Source: Planctomycetota bacterium (lineage in GTDB: Bacteria; Planctomycetota; Phycisphaerae; WQYP01). Taken from it: a stretch of DNA of 8,351 nt. Numbering within the stretch: position 1 is the first letter of the stretch; every line of letters begins with the position of its first letter. A program made the position numbers and the translations under genes. The notes beneath the pieces are model-generated. The model ran no database searches, was not told the DNA's origin, and saw only the letters and a list, made by a program, of their open reading frames with translations. Positions 1 to 6,279 of the stretch are shown here, piece by piece. The DNA is taken from the NCBI GenBank assembly GCA_021852245.1, contig JAJZNY010000123.1, forward strand, positions 1-8,351, given 5' to 3'.

Positions 1-90
1 GTTAATTAATATTGGCAACGTGTAGTTGCCTCCGATGAGCGCTTTGAGACCCATGGAAGTTTCACGCGTGCAATAGATAACCACAGGCAA
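1..90. other. Intergenic tail of an upstream transcription unit
   Basis: No gene is identifiable. All three + frames meet a stop within the first 25 bases (frame 2 would end in residues LINIGNV before TAG at 23-25), so at most a few C-terminal codons of an upstream gene are present. A small hairpin is possible: GGCAAC at 14-19 pairs with GTTGCC at 25-30 around a 5-base loop. A second GGCAAC copy at 86-91, just before the terminator stem, could compete for the same partner. CACGCGTG at 63-70 is a perfect palindrome. I see no tRNA or other recognisable RNA fold here. Confidence 0.4.
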
Positions 91-122
91 CGGGCCGACC
101 TCCGGGTCGGCCCGATTTTTTT
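91..122 (+). terminator. Rho-independent terminator
   Basis: A perfect 10-base-pair GC-rich stem (91-100 with 105-114) is capped by TCCG, giving a C(UNCG)G-type stable tetraloop, and is followed by an A and seven T residues (116-122). The T run lies only on the + strand side, so the element stops transcription coming from the left, from a gene that ends at or before the window start. It separates that unit from the prenyltransferase gene. Confidence 0.93.
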
Positions 123-203
123 CCCCCTCCGCGGCACGACACGCCCCCGCTTCGGCACCCAACACTGCCGAGTTCCGCACCCGCCCCCAATCCAACGCCC
201 CCA

Positions 204-218
204 CGATGCATCGAATCG
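204..218. repeat. Palindrome plus 12-base direct repeat, copy 1
   Basis: CGATGCATCG at 204-213 is a perfect palindrome. Overlapping it, TGCATCGAATCG at 207-218 occurs again exactly at 1340-1351, just after the prenyltransferase gene, so the two copies lie in the non-coding spacers on either side of that gene. A shared protein-binding site is possible, but a 12-base match within 8 kb can arise by chance. Confidence 0.3.
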
Positions 219-327
219 AAATCAATGCTCCGACGGTCACTTACGCAAACATGGCAAAGGGCATCCAAGCGGGCATATCTCCGTGAAACCGGATAAACTC
301 ACCATCGGTGACTGCAAATGCGAACAC

Positions 328-331
328 GGAG
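328..331 (+). promoter_or_regulatory. Ribosome binding site favouring the start at 337
   Basis: GGAG lies five bases before the in-frame ATG at 337. The alternative in-frame GTG at 283 has no comparable purine-rich motif directly upstream, and the residues between the two starts are hydrophilic and unlike a UbiA N-terminus. This decides the start in favour of 337. Confidence 0.6.
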
Positions 332-336
332 CTCAC

Positions 337-1320
337 ATGCGCCACCTCATAGCAGGCTTACAATTGACCCGGGCGGCACTGGCCCTCACCGCGGTAGCGG
401 ATGTATGGGTGTTAATGCTGCTGCATATGCCGGGGGAGGCACCCTTGCAACACCCGATATGGCAGATGCTGATCGCCGGTTTGGCCGCCCTGTTCCTTTA
501 CGGATTCGGTATGGCGCTCAACGATGTAATCGACGCCCGGCGCGACCGCGTTTTTGCTCCATGGAGGCCTCTCCCGGCGGGTCGAATCAGCATACAGACG
601 GCTACCATCGTCTCGCTGACGCTGCTTCTATTGGGATTGTTTTTTGCAGGGGTATTGGGTGCCATTCAGAACCAATCCGTCATTCCGTGGCCGCTGCTGG
701 TGGCATTCTGCACCGCGACCTTGATTGTGTTCTATAACGGCCTGGGGAAGTTTCTCGGGCCGGTCGGCCTGATCACCCTCGGGCTTATCCGAGGATGCAA
801 CTGTTTGATGGGGAATGTTCATGCCCACAATCTTCTTCCGTCGATGGTTCTCATGGGGCATGTCACGCTTTTCAGCGTCATCGGCTACCGGCTTGAATCC
901 AAACGACCGCGGCTCCGGCGGCGAGATTACGTGCTTCTGGCGCTGGTACCGTCTATCTCGCTCATCGCGATGATCGGAATGATGGGATACTGGCATACGC
1001 TGACCCGCCACTGGTTACTTCTGGGTCTGGGGCCCATCGCCGTGGCGCTTGTTTTCTATTCCTATGTTGCCTGGCAGATATTCCAACACCGCAAAGAACC
1101 GCGTCGACGCGGAGAAAACATTATTCGCACGGGCATGTTTGCCGTCTTCTTTTACGATGCCTCAATCCTGCTGGCCAATGGCCAAATCGCCGGCACGCTG
1201 CTGATTCTGGCGCTTTTCGGCCTGTCGGTGGCCTTTTTCTATCTTATGAAGGCCGCCGGGCGTGGTCTGCCAACGGGCAAGCTGCATTATCGGATGAGAA
1301 GTAAGATTGGCGCGAGCTGA
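337..1320 (+). CDS. UbiA-superfamily prenyltransferase-like membrane protein
   Basis: This 327-residue integral membrane protein belongs to the UbiA superfamily, whose members transfer isoprenyl chains to aromatic or other acceptors in the membrane. The first Asp motif is intact: NDVIDARRD at residues 62-70 (NDxxDxxxD, Mg-diphosphate binding), followed by RPLPAGRIS at 77-85, the usual loop after it. GLIRGCNCLMG at 149-159 resembles the conserved xxCRGxNxxxG stretch of the EboC/SCO3242-like branch. About eight hydrophobic segments can be seen. The second Asp-rich motif is not evident; the expected place (after TLFSVIGYRLE, about residues 177-187) carries an Arg/Lys-rich loop instead. The substrate cannot be told, and no quinone or Ebo pathway gene is adjacent. 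The ATG at 337 has a good GGAG site; a GTG at 283 would add 18 residues. The family call is firm; the EboC-like placement is inference. Confidence 0.85.
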   Translation: MRHLIAGLQLTRAALALTAVADVWVLMLLHMPGEAPLQHPIWQMLIAGLAALFLYGFGMALNDVIDARRDRVFAPWRPLPAGRISIQTATIVSLTLLLLGLFFAGVLGAIQNQSVIPWPLLVAFCTATLIVFYNGLGKFLGPVGLITLGLIRGCNCLMGNVHAHNLLPSMVLMGHVTLFSVIGYRLESKRPRLRRRDYVLLALVPSISLIAMIGMMGYWHTLTRHWLLLGLGPIAVALVFYSYVAWQIFQHRKEPRRRGENIIRTGMFAVFFYDASILLANGQIAGTLLILALFGLSVAFFYLMKAAGRGLPTGKLHYRMRSKIGAS

Positions 1321-1330
1321 GACGACCATG

Positions 1331-1354
1331 CTCCGATCGTGCATCGAATCGGGG
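1331..1354 (+). terminator. Weak hairpin after the prenyltransferase gene
   Basis: Bases 1331-1337 can pair with 1348-1354 (seven pairs, one of them G-T) around a 10-base loop, 10 bases after the stop codon. No T run follows directly; the nearest T-rich bases are at about 1364-1373. It could be a weak or rho-assisted terminator, or merely part of the repeat at 1340-1351 that overlaps its loop. Confidence 0.22.
1340..1351. repeat. 12-base direct repeat, copy 2
   Basis: TGCATCGAATCG here is identical to 207-218 upstream of the prenyltransferase gene. This copy lacks the perfect CGATGCATCG palindrome of the first; the preceding bases read CGATCG instead. Confidence 0.3.
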
Positions 1355-1409
1355 TGTTCGCCGTTATAGTTTTAGACAGCGCGACAGTGGATGGCCGTCG
1401 CTACACGAC

Positions 1410-1414
1410 AGGAG
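1410..1414 (+). promoter_or_regulatory. Strong ribosome binding site for a TTG start
   Basis: AGGAG sits seven bases before TTG at 1422. The first in-frame ATG lies sixty codons further on, beyond the signal peptide, so this site decides that the long secreted protein starts at TTG. Confidence 0.75.
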
Positions 1415-1421
1415 CCGGAAA

Positions 1422-3479
1422 TTGATTTCATTTTCCAAACCCCTATTTCCCCGTCATTTGAGAATTTATTCCGTTCTGGCGTGCCTATTTGTGGGGACCG
1501 GTGTCGGTTGGAGTCAAACTGCCGTCCCGCTGGGATCGGGGTGGCCGTATCGGCGGGCATTAACGGTGGCGAAGGTCACCACGCGGGGGCCGGGAGAGCC
1601 GATGGCCTGGGCGCGTTTTTACACCAATTCCAAGCGATTGCCGGACGGAGCGGATCTGCGTGTCATCAATTCGAGCGGACTGGTGATGCCGATGAAGTTG
1701 CTGAGCGTTTCACCGGAAGATGATCAGGTGACGGTTGCCTTTGAAACCCCATCCCCCGGAACCTATTTCGCATGCTGGGGAAATCCGCATCCCGGACCTC
1801 CCCCACCGGAATTAAAAATTGAACGCGGGGTTTATCTGCGGTCGTATCGGTTCCGGCCGGGCGGCAATCACTCGCCGGTCGGCATGCTTTCAGCCTTTGA
1901 ACAGGGTCAGGTGATCGGTCGGCAGATGGTGCCCAATATATTTTTAGGATACAACCCCTTTGGCTTTTCACGCCGGGCGATGCTGCTTTACAGCGGCTGG
2001 ATTCATATTGTCCGGCCGGGACGCTATACATTTGCCTTTGACGTCGCGCAGCGGGGATTTGTAAAGCTCGGCCGTGACATCCTGCTTTCCAAAACCGCCA
2101 ACGGTGGCATGTGGGGCCGGGTGCGATTTCATCGATCGGTGCATCTGCGCCGGGGCTGGCACAAGGTGGTTGTTGGAGAGATATGCCTCTGGCAGCCCGC
2201 GGGGGTCAGTTTAGATTGGATTCCACCGGGACAATTTCACTATCACCCCGTCCCACCACAGGCGTTTGCTCCAGCGCCGCGCGCAACGGCCGGACGCCTG
2301 CTGAAACTCGGGGGCGGCTATCAGGCGGACTTTACCATCAAACCCGAAGCGCAGATATTCGTTCCCAGTGACCATTATTTCCAGCGGTACGCGTTTGCTG
2401 TCAATGTACCGGCGTCGTTTGCGCCGGCGGTGCGATGGCAATTCTCCGATGGGCAACGGGCAGTTGGGCTGCGAGTGGATCATGAATTCCTGACACCCGG
2501 TGACTACACTGTGAAGGTGATCATCAATCAGGGGGACCATGAGTTCACAGCTGTCCGCCGCATCGTGGTAAAAACCGAAATGTATTCGCGATTTCCCTAC
2601 CCCCCCACCGACCCGGCCATCAATGTGGCGCGATTGATAAGCGGCTATCAACTTTCGAGGCTCAGTGCCGAACAACTGTATCGAGGTGTGCGATTTTTTG
2701 AACATTATTCCGCTTACCGCGGGCTTAACCACTGGGCGATTGCCTGGGCACTTTCCACCGGTCGTGAGCCAGCGCGGCAGGTGATCAAGACCGCGGTTCG
2801 ACTCGCGAGACGGATGGAAATTAAGCGGCAGTATCATCAGGCGGCCAACTTATACCTGTTGGTAACCCGAAAGCCGATCTCACGGATGGCAAAAGCCAAA
2901 TTGATGGGACATTATGCCGTCACCGAAGGAGATTTCGGACAGGACGCAGGCAAGGCACTGACGGTGATCGAGCACTGGAGGAAACAGATGGGGCATATGC
3001 CACCGGCTGCCGCTCGGATCGCGGCGATCGCGGAGTGCTATGCGGCGGTGGCGGCCGGCAACGGTCCGCTGGCCAAAAAGCTTGCCCACCAAACCCAGGG
3101 GCCCTATTCGGATTTCAAGAAGGCCGAACTCCGGCAAGGTGAATTGGCGAGGAATGTGGAAAGCTACATCGACAGCAGCCATTTTGATACGGTCCGTGAT
3201 TTACTCAATCGGTGGGATTTGGAATTCCCCGATGCGATTGTTCAAGGCTTCACCCGGATGGAGCGGATGAAATTGATGGCCGCCATGGGACATCTCACGG
3301 TCGCGGGAAGGATGGGGATGGCCTTCGTCAAAGCCTGTCCGGACTCTTTCTATGCGGCGGAAATATTGCACCGCAGCAGCAAGTACTTCAAGTCCGCCGG
3401 CCATCGCACACTCGCCATGCTCGCGCAGGCCATGCTGAAAAAGAATTATCCCGAATCTCCCTATGCCCAGGGGCACTGA
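1422..3479 (+). CDS. Secreted multidomain protein with PA14-like and PKD-like domains
   Basis: A 685-residue exported protein of unknown function. Residues 11-32 form a Sec-type signal peptide (basic RHLR, hydrophobic core, likely cleavage near GWSQTA). Residues 40-125 are beta-rich; WPYRRALTV and LPDGADLRVINSSG recall DUF2341-type domains. Residues 140-285 look like a PA14 domain: YSGWIHIVRPGRYTFAFDV (190-208) matches the membrane-like beta core, HLRRGWHKVVVGE (241-253) and LDWIPPGQF (264-272) the closing strands. Residues 325-384 resemble a PKD domain (WQFSDG at 339-344, HEFLTPGDYTVKV at 354-366). From about 395 to the end the chain is helical with alanine-rich repeated helix pairs, probably a TPR-like solenoid. 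PA14 and PKD folds usually bind carbohydrate or mediate surface contact; the helical half suggests protein binding. No enzyme motif is visible. The gene appears to stand alone. Domain assignments are by pattern only. Confidence 0.8.
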   Translation: MISFSKPLFPRHLRIYSVLACLFVGTGVGWSQTAVPLGSGWPYRRALTVAKVTTRGPGEPMAWARFYTNSKRLPDGADLRVINSSGLVMPMKLLSVSPEDDQVTVAFETPSPGTYFACWGNPHPGPPPPELKIERGVYLRSYRFRPGGNHSPVGMLSAFEQGQVIGRQMVPNIFLGYNPFGFSRRAMLLYSGWIHIVRPGRYTFAFDVAQRGFVKLGRDILLSKTANGGMWGRVRFHRSVHLRRGWHKVVVGEICLWQPAGVSLDWIPPGQFHYHPVPPQAFAPAPRATAGRLLKLGGGYQADFTIKPEAQIFVPSDHYFQRYAFAVNVPASFAPAVRWQFSDGQRAVGLRVDHEFLTPGDYTVKVIINQGDHEFTAVRRIVVKTEMYSRFPYPPTDPAINVARLISGYQLSRLSAEQLYRGVRFFEHYSAYRGLNHWAIAWALSTGREPARQVIKTAVRLARRMEIKRQYHQAANLYLLVTRKPISRMAKAKLMGHYAVTEGDFGQDAGKALTVIEHWRKQMGHMPPAAARIAAIAECYAAVAAGNGPLAKKLAHQTQGPYSDFKKAELRQGELARNVESYIDSSHFDTVRDLLNRWDLEFPDAIVQGFTRMERMKLMAAMGHLTVAGRMGMAFVKACPDSFYAAEILHRSSKYFKSAGHRTLAMLAQAMLKKNYPESPYAQGH

Positions 3480-3647
3480 AACCCATGTGGGCGCCGCGAC
3501 AACCAAGCCGACCTACGGGCGGGGCCGAAAAATGGAAAAATCCGGAAATGAGTTAAAGCCTCAAGAAAGTAATGTCCGAATCAATTTTAATGCGGTTAGC
3601 GACGCGGTGCAGGTGCGGAAAATTTTCAATTTTTTTTGTAAACCTGC

Positions 3648-3676
3648 TTGCATCGGGAGGCGTATAGTTGTTATTC
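3648..3676 (+). promoter_or_regulatory. Possible sigma70-like promoter for the amidase gene
   Basis: TTGCAT at 3648-3653 and TTATTC at 3671-3676 are separated by 17 bases, resembling -35 and -10 boxes, and lie downstream of an A/T-rich tract. TATAGT at 3663-3668 is a better -10 box but has no partner at the right distance. Transcription from here would carry an untranslated leader of about 75 bases containing the 3685-3712 hairpin. Confidence 0.3.
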
Positions 3677-3684
3677 TGTTGCTC

Positions 3685-3712
3685 GCGTCAAACCATGGAT
3701 GGGTTTGAACGC
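3685..3712 (+). promoter_or_regulatory. Inverted repeat / hairpin in the amidase leader
   Basis: GCGTCAAACC (3685-3694) pairs with GGTTTGAACGC (3702-3712), giving ten base pairs with one bulged A, around the loop ATGGATG (3695-3701). No T run follows, so it is not a terminator. Its position between the putative promoter and the start codon at 3757 fits an operator or an mRNA leader structure. Confidence 0.4.
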
Positions 3713-3756
3713 TCGGCATAACGCTGGCTCGACACACATAGCAGGGGTACAAGACC

Positions 3757-4629
3757 ATGGATTGGCAGAAATCGGACGACATCTCCAGTATTTTTCCCAA
3801 AGTCACTCGACGAGAACTTCTGGCGGCGTTAGGAGTTGGCGTTGCGGCCGCGAGTTTGGGTGGTTGCGCCAGCGATGATATGCAGCAGCCGGTGGCAGAT
3901 CGAATCAGCCTGCCAGATGGTGAGTTGCCTCCAGTACAGGCGTCGACAGCGACACCAATGGATACGGGGTATTCACCGCCGACGAGTTTCGTTCTCAAAC
4001 AGCCCTATCAGCGGCCCGTCCAACCGGCGACGGCACGTGGCCCGTTGGGAATCATTCCCCGGTCGGCTTGGACGTCCGCCGGCCCGGCGTTGCCGACGAT
4101 CATGCCCATGGACGGGGTTCATCTGATCACATTCCATCACTCCGGCGATCCGCAGCCGTTTCTGGAAGATTCCGTCGAGGGAACGGCCCGCTACTTGGAG
4201 GCTATCCGGCGATGGCAGGTCAAGCAGGGCTTTCAGGATATCGCCTATCACTTTGCCAATGATCGCATGGGCCGCATCTGGCAATTGCGAGAACTGAAAT
4301 ATCGCGGCGAACATGTGCGCGACGGATTCGCGTGGCCGCGCTGGCTTGATACCTATGTTCAGAAGGAAAACTCCCCCACGAAACCGATCAATGGGCGCTT
4401 CATCTGGAATGCCCACAACATCGGGATCGTAACCCTCGGCAACTTTATGATTCAGGAACCGACCGAATATCAGAAGCGCAGAATCGTTGAATTCGGCCGA
4501 TTGGTCAGAACCCTGTATCAGATTCCGATCTACCATTGCTACACGCACCAGGAACTGGTATCGACGCTCTGTCCCGGCGCAAAATATCAGCCATATATGG
4601 AATATATCCGCCGCAGCGGCGTGATGTGA
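3757..4629 (+). CDS. Tat-exported lipoprotein N-acetylmuramoyl-L-alanine amidase (Amidase_2/PGRP)
   Basis: A 290-residue enzyme predicted to cut the bond between N-acetylmuramic acid and L-alanine in peptidoglycan. The N-terminus has a twin-arginine motif (TRRELL, 17-22), a hydrophobic stretch and a lipobox LGGC with Cys37, so it should be exported folded through Tat and lipid-anchored. A Pro/Thr-rich linker (about 40-95) leads to an Amidase_2/PGRP domain starting at IIPRSAW (99-105). Likely Zn ligands are His128 (in TFHHSG), His264 (in YTHQEL) and Cys272 (in CPG); Tyr164 (in AYHF) matches the conserved catalytic tyrosine. Thr270 occupies the position that is Lys128 in T7 lysozyme, as in many PGRPs. 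AGGGG at 3743-3747 lies nine bases before the ATG. Substrate specificity is inferred from the family. It could serve wall recycling, remodelling or cell separation. Confidence 0.9.
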   Translation: MDWQKSDDISSIFPKVTRRELLAALGVGVAAASLGGCASDDMQQPVADRISLPDGELPPVQASTATPMDTGYSPPTSFVLKQPYQRPVQPATARGPLGIIPRSAWTSAGPALPTIMPMDGVHLITFHHSGDPQPFLEDSVEGTARYLEAIRRWQVKQGFQDIAYHFANDRMGRIWQLRELKYRGEHVRDGFAWPRWLDTYVQKENSPTKPINGRFIWNAHNIGIVTLGNFMIQEPTEYQKRRIVEFGRLVRTLYQIPIYHCYTHQELVSTLCPGAKYQPYMEYIRRSGVM

Positions 4630-4832
4630 TTGAATTTTTGGATTCGGACCCGTTTCCGACCGGTCCGCCGGCTACCACCGGCTGCGCCCGTCGTGGTCGT
4701 GGCATAAATTGCCCGTTTGATGCCTGATCACACCTGCCCGGAAAAATGGCGTCGCCCCATACCCTTGCATGCCAACGGCATTATTTACCGAAGGCGATCC
4801 ATCGCATAAACTTGCGGGTTTGGTAAGGAGTT
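4630..4832. other. Intergenic region with small inverted repeats
   Basis: CGGACC at 4645-4650 can pair with GGTCCG at 4662-4667 (11-base loop), and GCCGG at 4667-4671 with CCGGC at 4678-4682 (6-base loop). Neither is followed by a T run, so a rho-independent terminator after the amidase gene is not supported. I found no good -35/-10 pair before the next gene; TTGCAT at 4765-4770 has no -10 box at proper spacing. Confidence 0.35.
4825..4830 (+). promoter_or_regulatory. Ribosome binding site unusually close to the ATG
   Basis: AAGGAG ends only two bases before the ATG at 4833, shorter than the usual five to nine. The second codon, GTG at 4836, would be five bases away. The true start could therefore be GTG 4836, shortening the protein by one residue without affecting its fold. 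Confidence 0.5.
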
Positions 4833-6236
4833 ATGGTGTCCAGCGAAAAATTTGATCTCGTCATAGTAGGGTCCGGCCCGGCCGGGTATGTCGCGGCGGT
4901 TAGAGCCGCTCAATTGGGTAAAAAAGTTGCCTGCGTTGAGAAAAACGAGCTTGGCGGCATTTGCCTGAACTGGGGTTGCATTCCAACCAAAGCGCTCATT
5001 TCCGACGCCCATCTGATGCATCAGCTTCAACATGTCGCTCCGACGTATGGAATTAAATCCGATACCAGCGGGCTCGACTGGTCCAAGGTGGTTGCCCGCA
5101 GCCGCCAGGTGACGGTAACGATGACCAAGGGGATTGAATTTCTTTTCAAGAAGAATAAAGTTACCCGATTTACCGGCACCGCGTTTGTCGCCAAACCCAA
5201 TCTGGTGGAGGTGAGGGATTCGGCCGGTAAGGTTACCGCCAGCCTCGATACCGCCAATATCCTGATCTGCACCGGCGCCCGCAGCCGCGAATTGCCCGGT
5301 ATCATGTGCGACGGTAAGCAGATCATCACCAGCCGGGAAGCGATGGTGCTGCCCAAGATTCCCAAGCGGATGATCATCATCGGCGCCGGTGCCATCGGAG
5401 TGGAATTCAGTTACATCTACCACGCCTTCGGAACGACCGTCACGCTGGTGGAGATGCAGCCGACGGTTCTTCCGATTGAAGATGCCGAGAGCAGTTCACG
5501 CGTCGAGGCGATTTTCAAGAAGCGTGGGATCGATGTGCGGACCGGCACGAAAACGGAAAGTGTTCAGACGGGCCCGGACGGCGTGAAAGTCGTGGTCTCC
5601 GCAGGCGGCAAACAGGAGACCCTTGTGGGAGATATTGTGCTCGTGGCGGTTGGCGTCACGGGGAATACGGAGAATCTCTTTGCGCCGGGCGCAACACCGG
5701 AAATTGAGCGTGGGGCGATCAAAGTGGATAAGGCATTTCGAACGAAAATCCCATCCATCTACGCCGCGGGTGATGTCATCGGCCCGCCGTGGCTGGCGCA
5801 TGTTGCAAGTATGGAAGCCACCATCGCGGTGGAACGGATGTTCGGCGTTAATAACCGCGAGATGGATTACAGCATTGTGCCGGGATGCACCTACTGCGTG
5901 CCGCAGGTGGCCAGCGTCGGTATGACGGAAAAACAGTGCCGGGACAAAGGGATCGAGATCAAGGTGGGCAAATTTAATTTTGCCGCCAATGGCAAGGCGC
6001 AGGCGCTGGGTGAAACGGAAGGGTTTGGCAAGTTGATTTTTGACGCCAAATACGGCGAGCTTCTTGGAGCGCATATTGTCGGTGCGGAGGCGACGGAAAT
6101 ATTATCTGAGATGGTGTTGGCCAAACGCCTTGAGGCTACACAGCATGAAATCGCCACCACCATCCACGCCCATCCGACGCTCTCCGAAGTGCTCATGGAT
6201 GCGGCGCAGGGTGCTGAAGGCGGCGGACACGGGTAA
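4833..6236 (+). CDS. lpdA: Dihydrolipoyl dehydrogenase (E3)
   Basis: A 467-residue cytoplasmic FAD flavoprotein that reoxidises dihydrolipoamide on the E2 subunits of pyruvate and 2-oxoglutarate dehydrogenase, or on the glycine-cleavage H protein, passing electrons to NAD+. Length is normal for the family. FAD-binding GSGPAG is at 13-18; the redox disulfide is Cys44/Cys49 in GGICLNWGCIPTK; the NAD-binding GAGAIGVE is at 184-191; the second FAD motif AAGD is at 311-314; the dimerisation domain ends with HAHPTLSE, giving the catalytic His447-Glu452 pair. The CLNWGC spelling differs from the commoner CLNVGC but is within the family. No E1, E2 or lipoylation gene is in the window, so this is a stand-alone E3. 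It is followed after 39 bases by signal peptidase I, probably in one transcript. Function is confident; which complex it serves is unknown. Confidence 0.96.
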   Translation: MVSSEKFDLVIVGSGPAGYVAAVRAAQLGKKVACVEKNELGGICLNWGCIPTKALISDAHLMHQLQHVAPTYGIKSDTSGLDWSKVVARSRQVTVTMTKGIEFLFKKNKVTRFTGTAFVAKPNLVEVRDSAGKVTASLDTANILICTGARSRELPGIMCDGKQIITSREAMVLPKIPKRMIIIGAGAIGVEFSYIYHAFGTTVTLVEMQPTVLPIEDAESSSRVEAIFKKRGIDVRTGTKTESVQTGPDGVKVVVSAGGKQETLVGDIVLVAVGVTGNTENLFAPGATPEIERGAIKVDKAFRTKIPSIYAAGDVIGPPWLAHVASMEATIAVERMFGVNNREMDYSIVPGCTYCVPQVASVGMTEKQCRDKGIEIKVGKFNFAANGKAQALGETEGFGKLIFDAKYGELLGAHIVGAEATEILSEMVLAKRLEATQHEIATTIHAHPTLSEVLMDAAQGAEGGGHG

Positions 6237-6237
6237 G

Positions 6238-6279
6238 ATGTCGGCTTGGGTGTACGGGTTTCATTGGGATGGGCCATGA
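6238..6279 (+). other. Possible 13-codon upstream ORF coupled to lepB
   Basis: ATG at 6238 opens a 13-codon frame (MSAWVYGFHWDGP) that begins one base after the lpdA stop and ends at TGA 6277-6279, which overlaps the lepB ATG as ATGA. This geometry would let ribosomes leaving lpdA or the small ORF reinitiate at lepB. There is no strong ribosome binding site before 6238, so chance is quite possible. Confidence 0.25.

Larger units (their letters stand above)
3480..3756. other. Intergenic region with A/T-rich tract
   Basis: This is the longest gap with regulatory potential. It contains GAAAATTTTC at 3618-3627 (a perfect palindrome) running into an eight-T run at 3630-3637, a possible promoter at about 3648-3676 and a hairpin at 3685-3712. 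No convincing terminator follows the stop at 3479: the A/T palindrome before the T run has no loop and no GC-rich stem. The 81-codon frame through this stretch (3463-3708) has no convincing start signal and no family resemblance, so I do not call it. Confidence 0.4.

Noticed and set aside
62..268. 68-codon minus-strand ORF
   Set aside because: It runs straight through the strong + strand terminator and a C-rich leader; the peptide is Gly/Arg/Ser-rich low-complexity with no ribosome binding site.
1473..1484. VLAC as a lipobox in the 685-residue secreted protein
   Set aside because: Only about six hydrophobic residues precede the Cys and the hydrophobic core continues well past it, so Sec cleavage near residue 32 is more likely than lipidation.
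2211..2837. 208-codon minus-strand ORF
   Set aside because: It lies wholly inside the PA14/PKD secreted protein gene, whose domains and signal peptide are convincing. The opposite frame has no recognisable motif.
3463..3708. 81-codon + strand ORF across the gap before the amidase gene
   Set aside because: It starts inside the previous gene, lacks a good ribosome binding site, crosses the A/T tract and hairpin, and its peptide resembles no family I know.
3973..4548. 191-codon minus-strand ORF
   Set aside because: It is antisense to the amidase catalytic domain, which has clear zinc-ligand motifs; nothing recognisable is in the opposite frame.
4645..4682. Terminator after the amidase gene
   Set aside because: The inverted repeats are short and no T run follows, so they do not meet rho-independent criteria.
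4765..4793. TTGCAT as a -35 box for lpdA
   Set aside because: Nothing resembling a -10 box lies 16-18 bases downstream; TTATTT is only 10 bases away.
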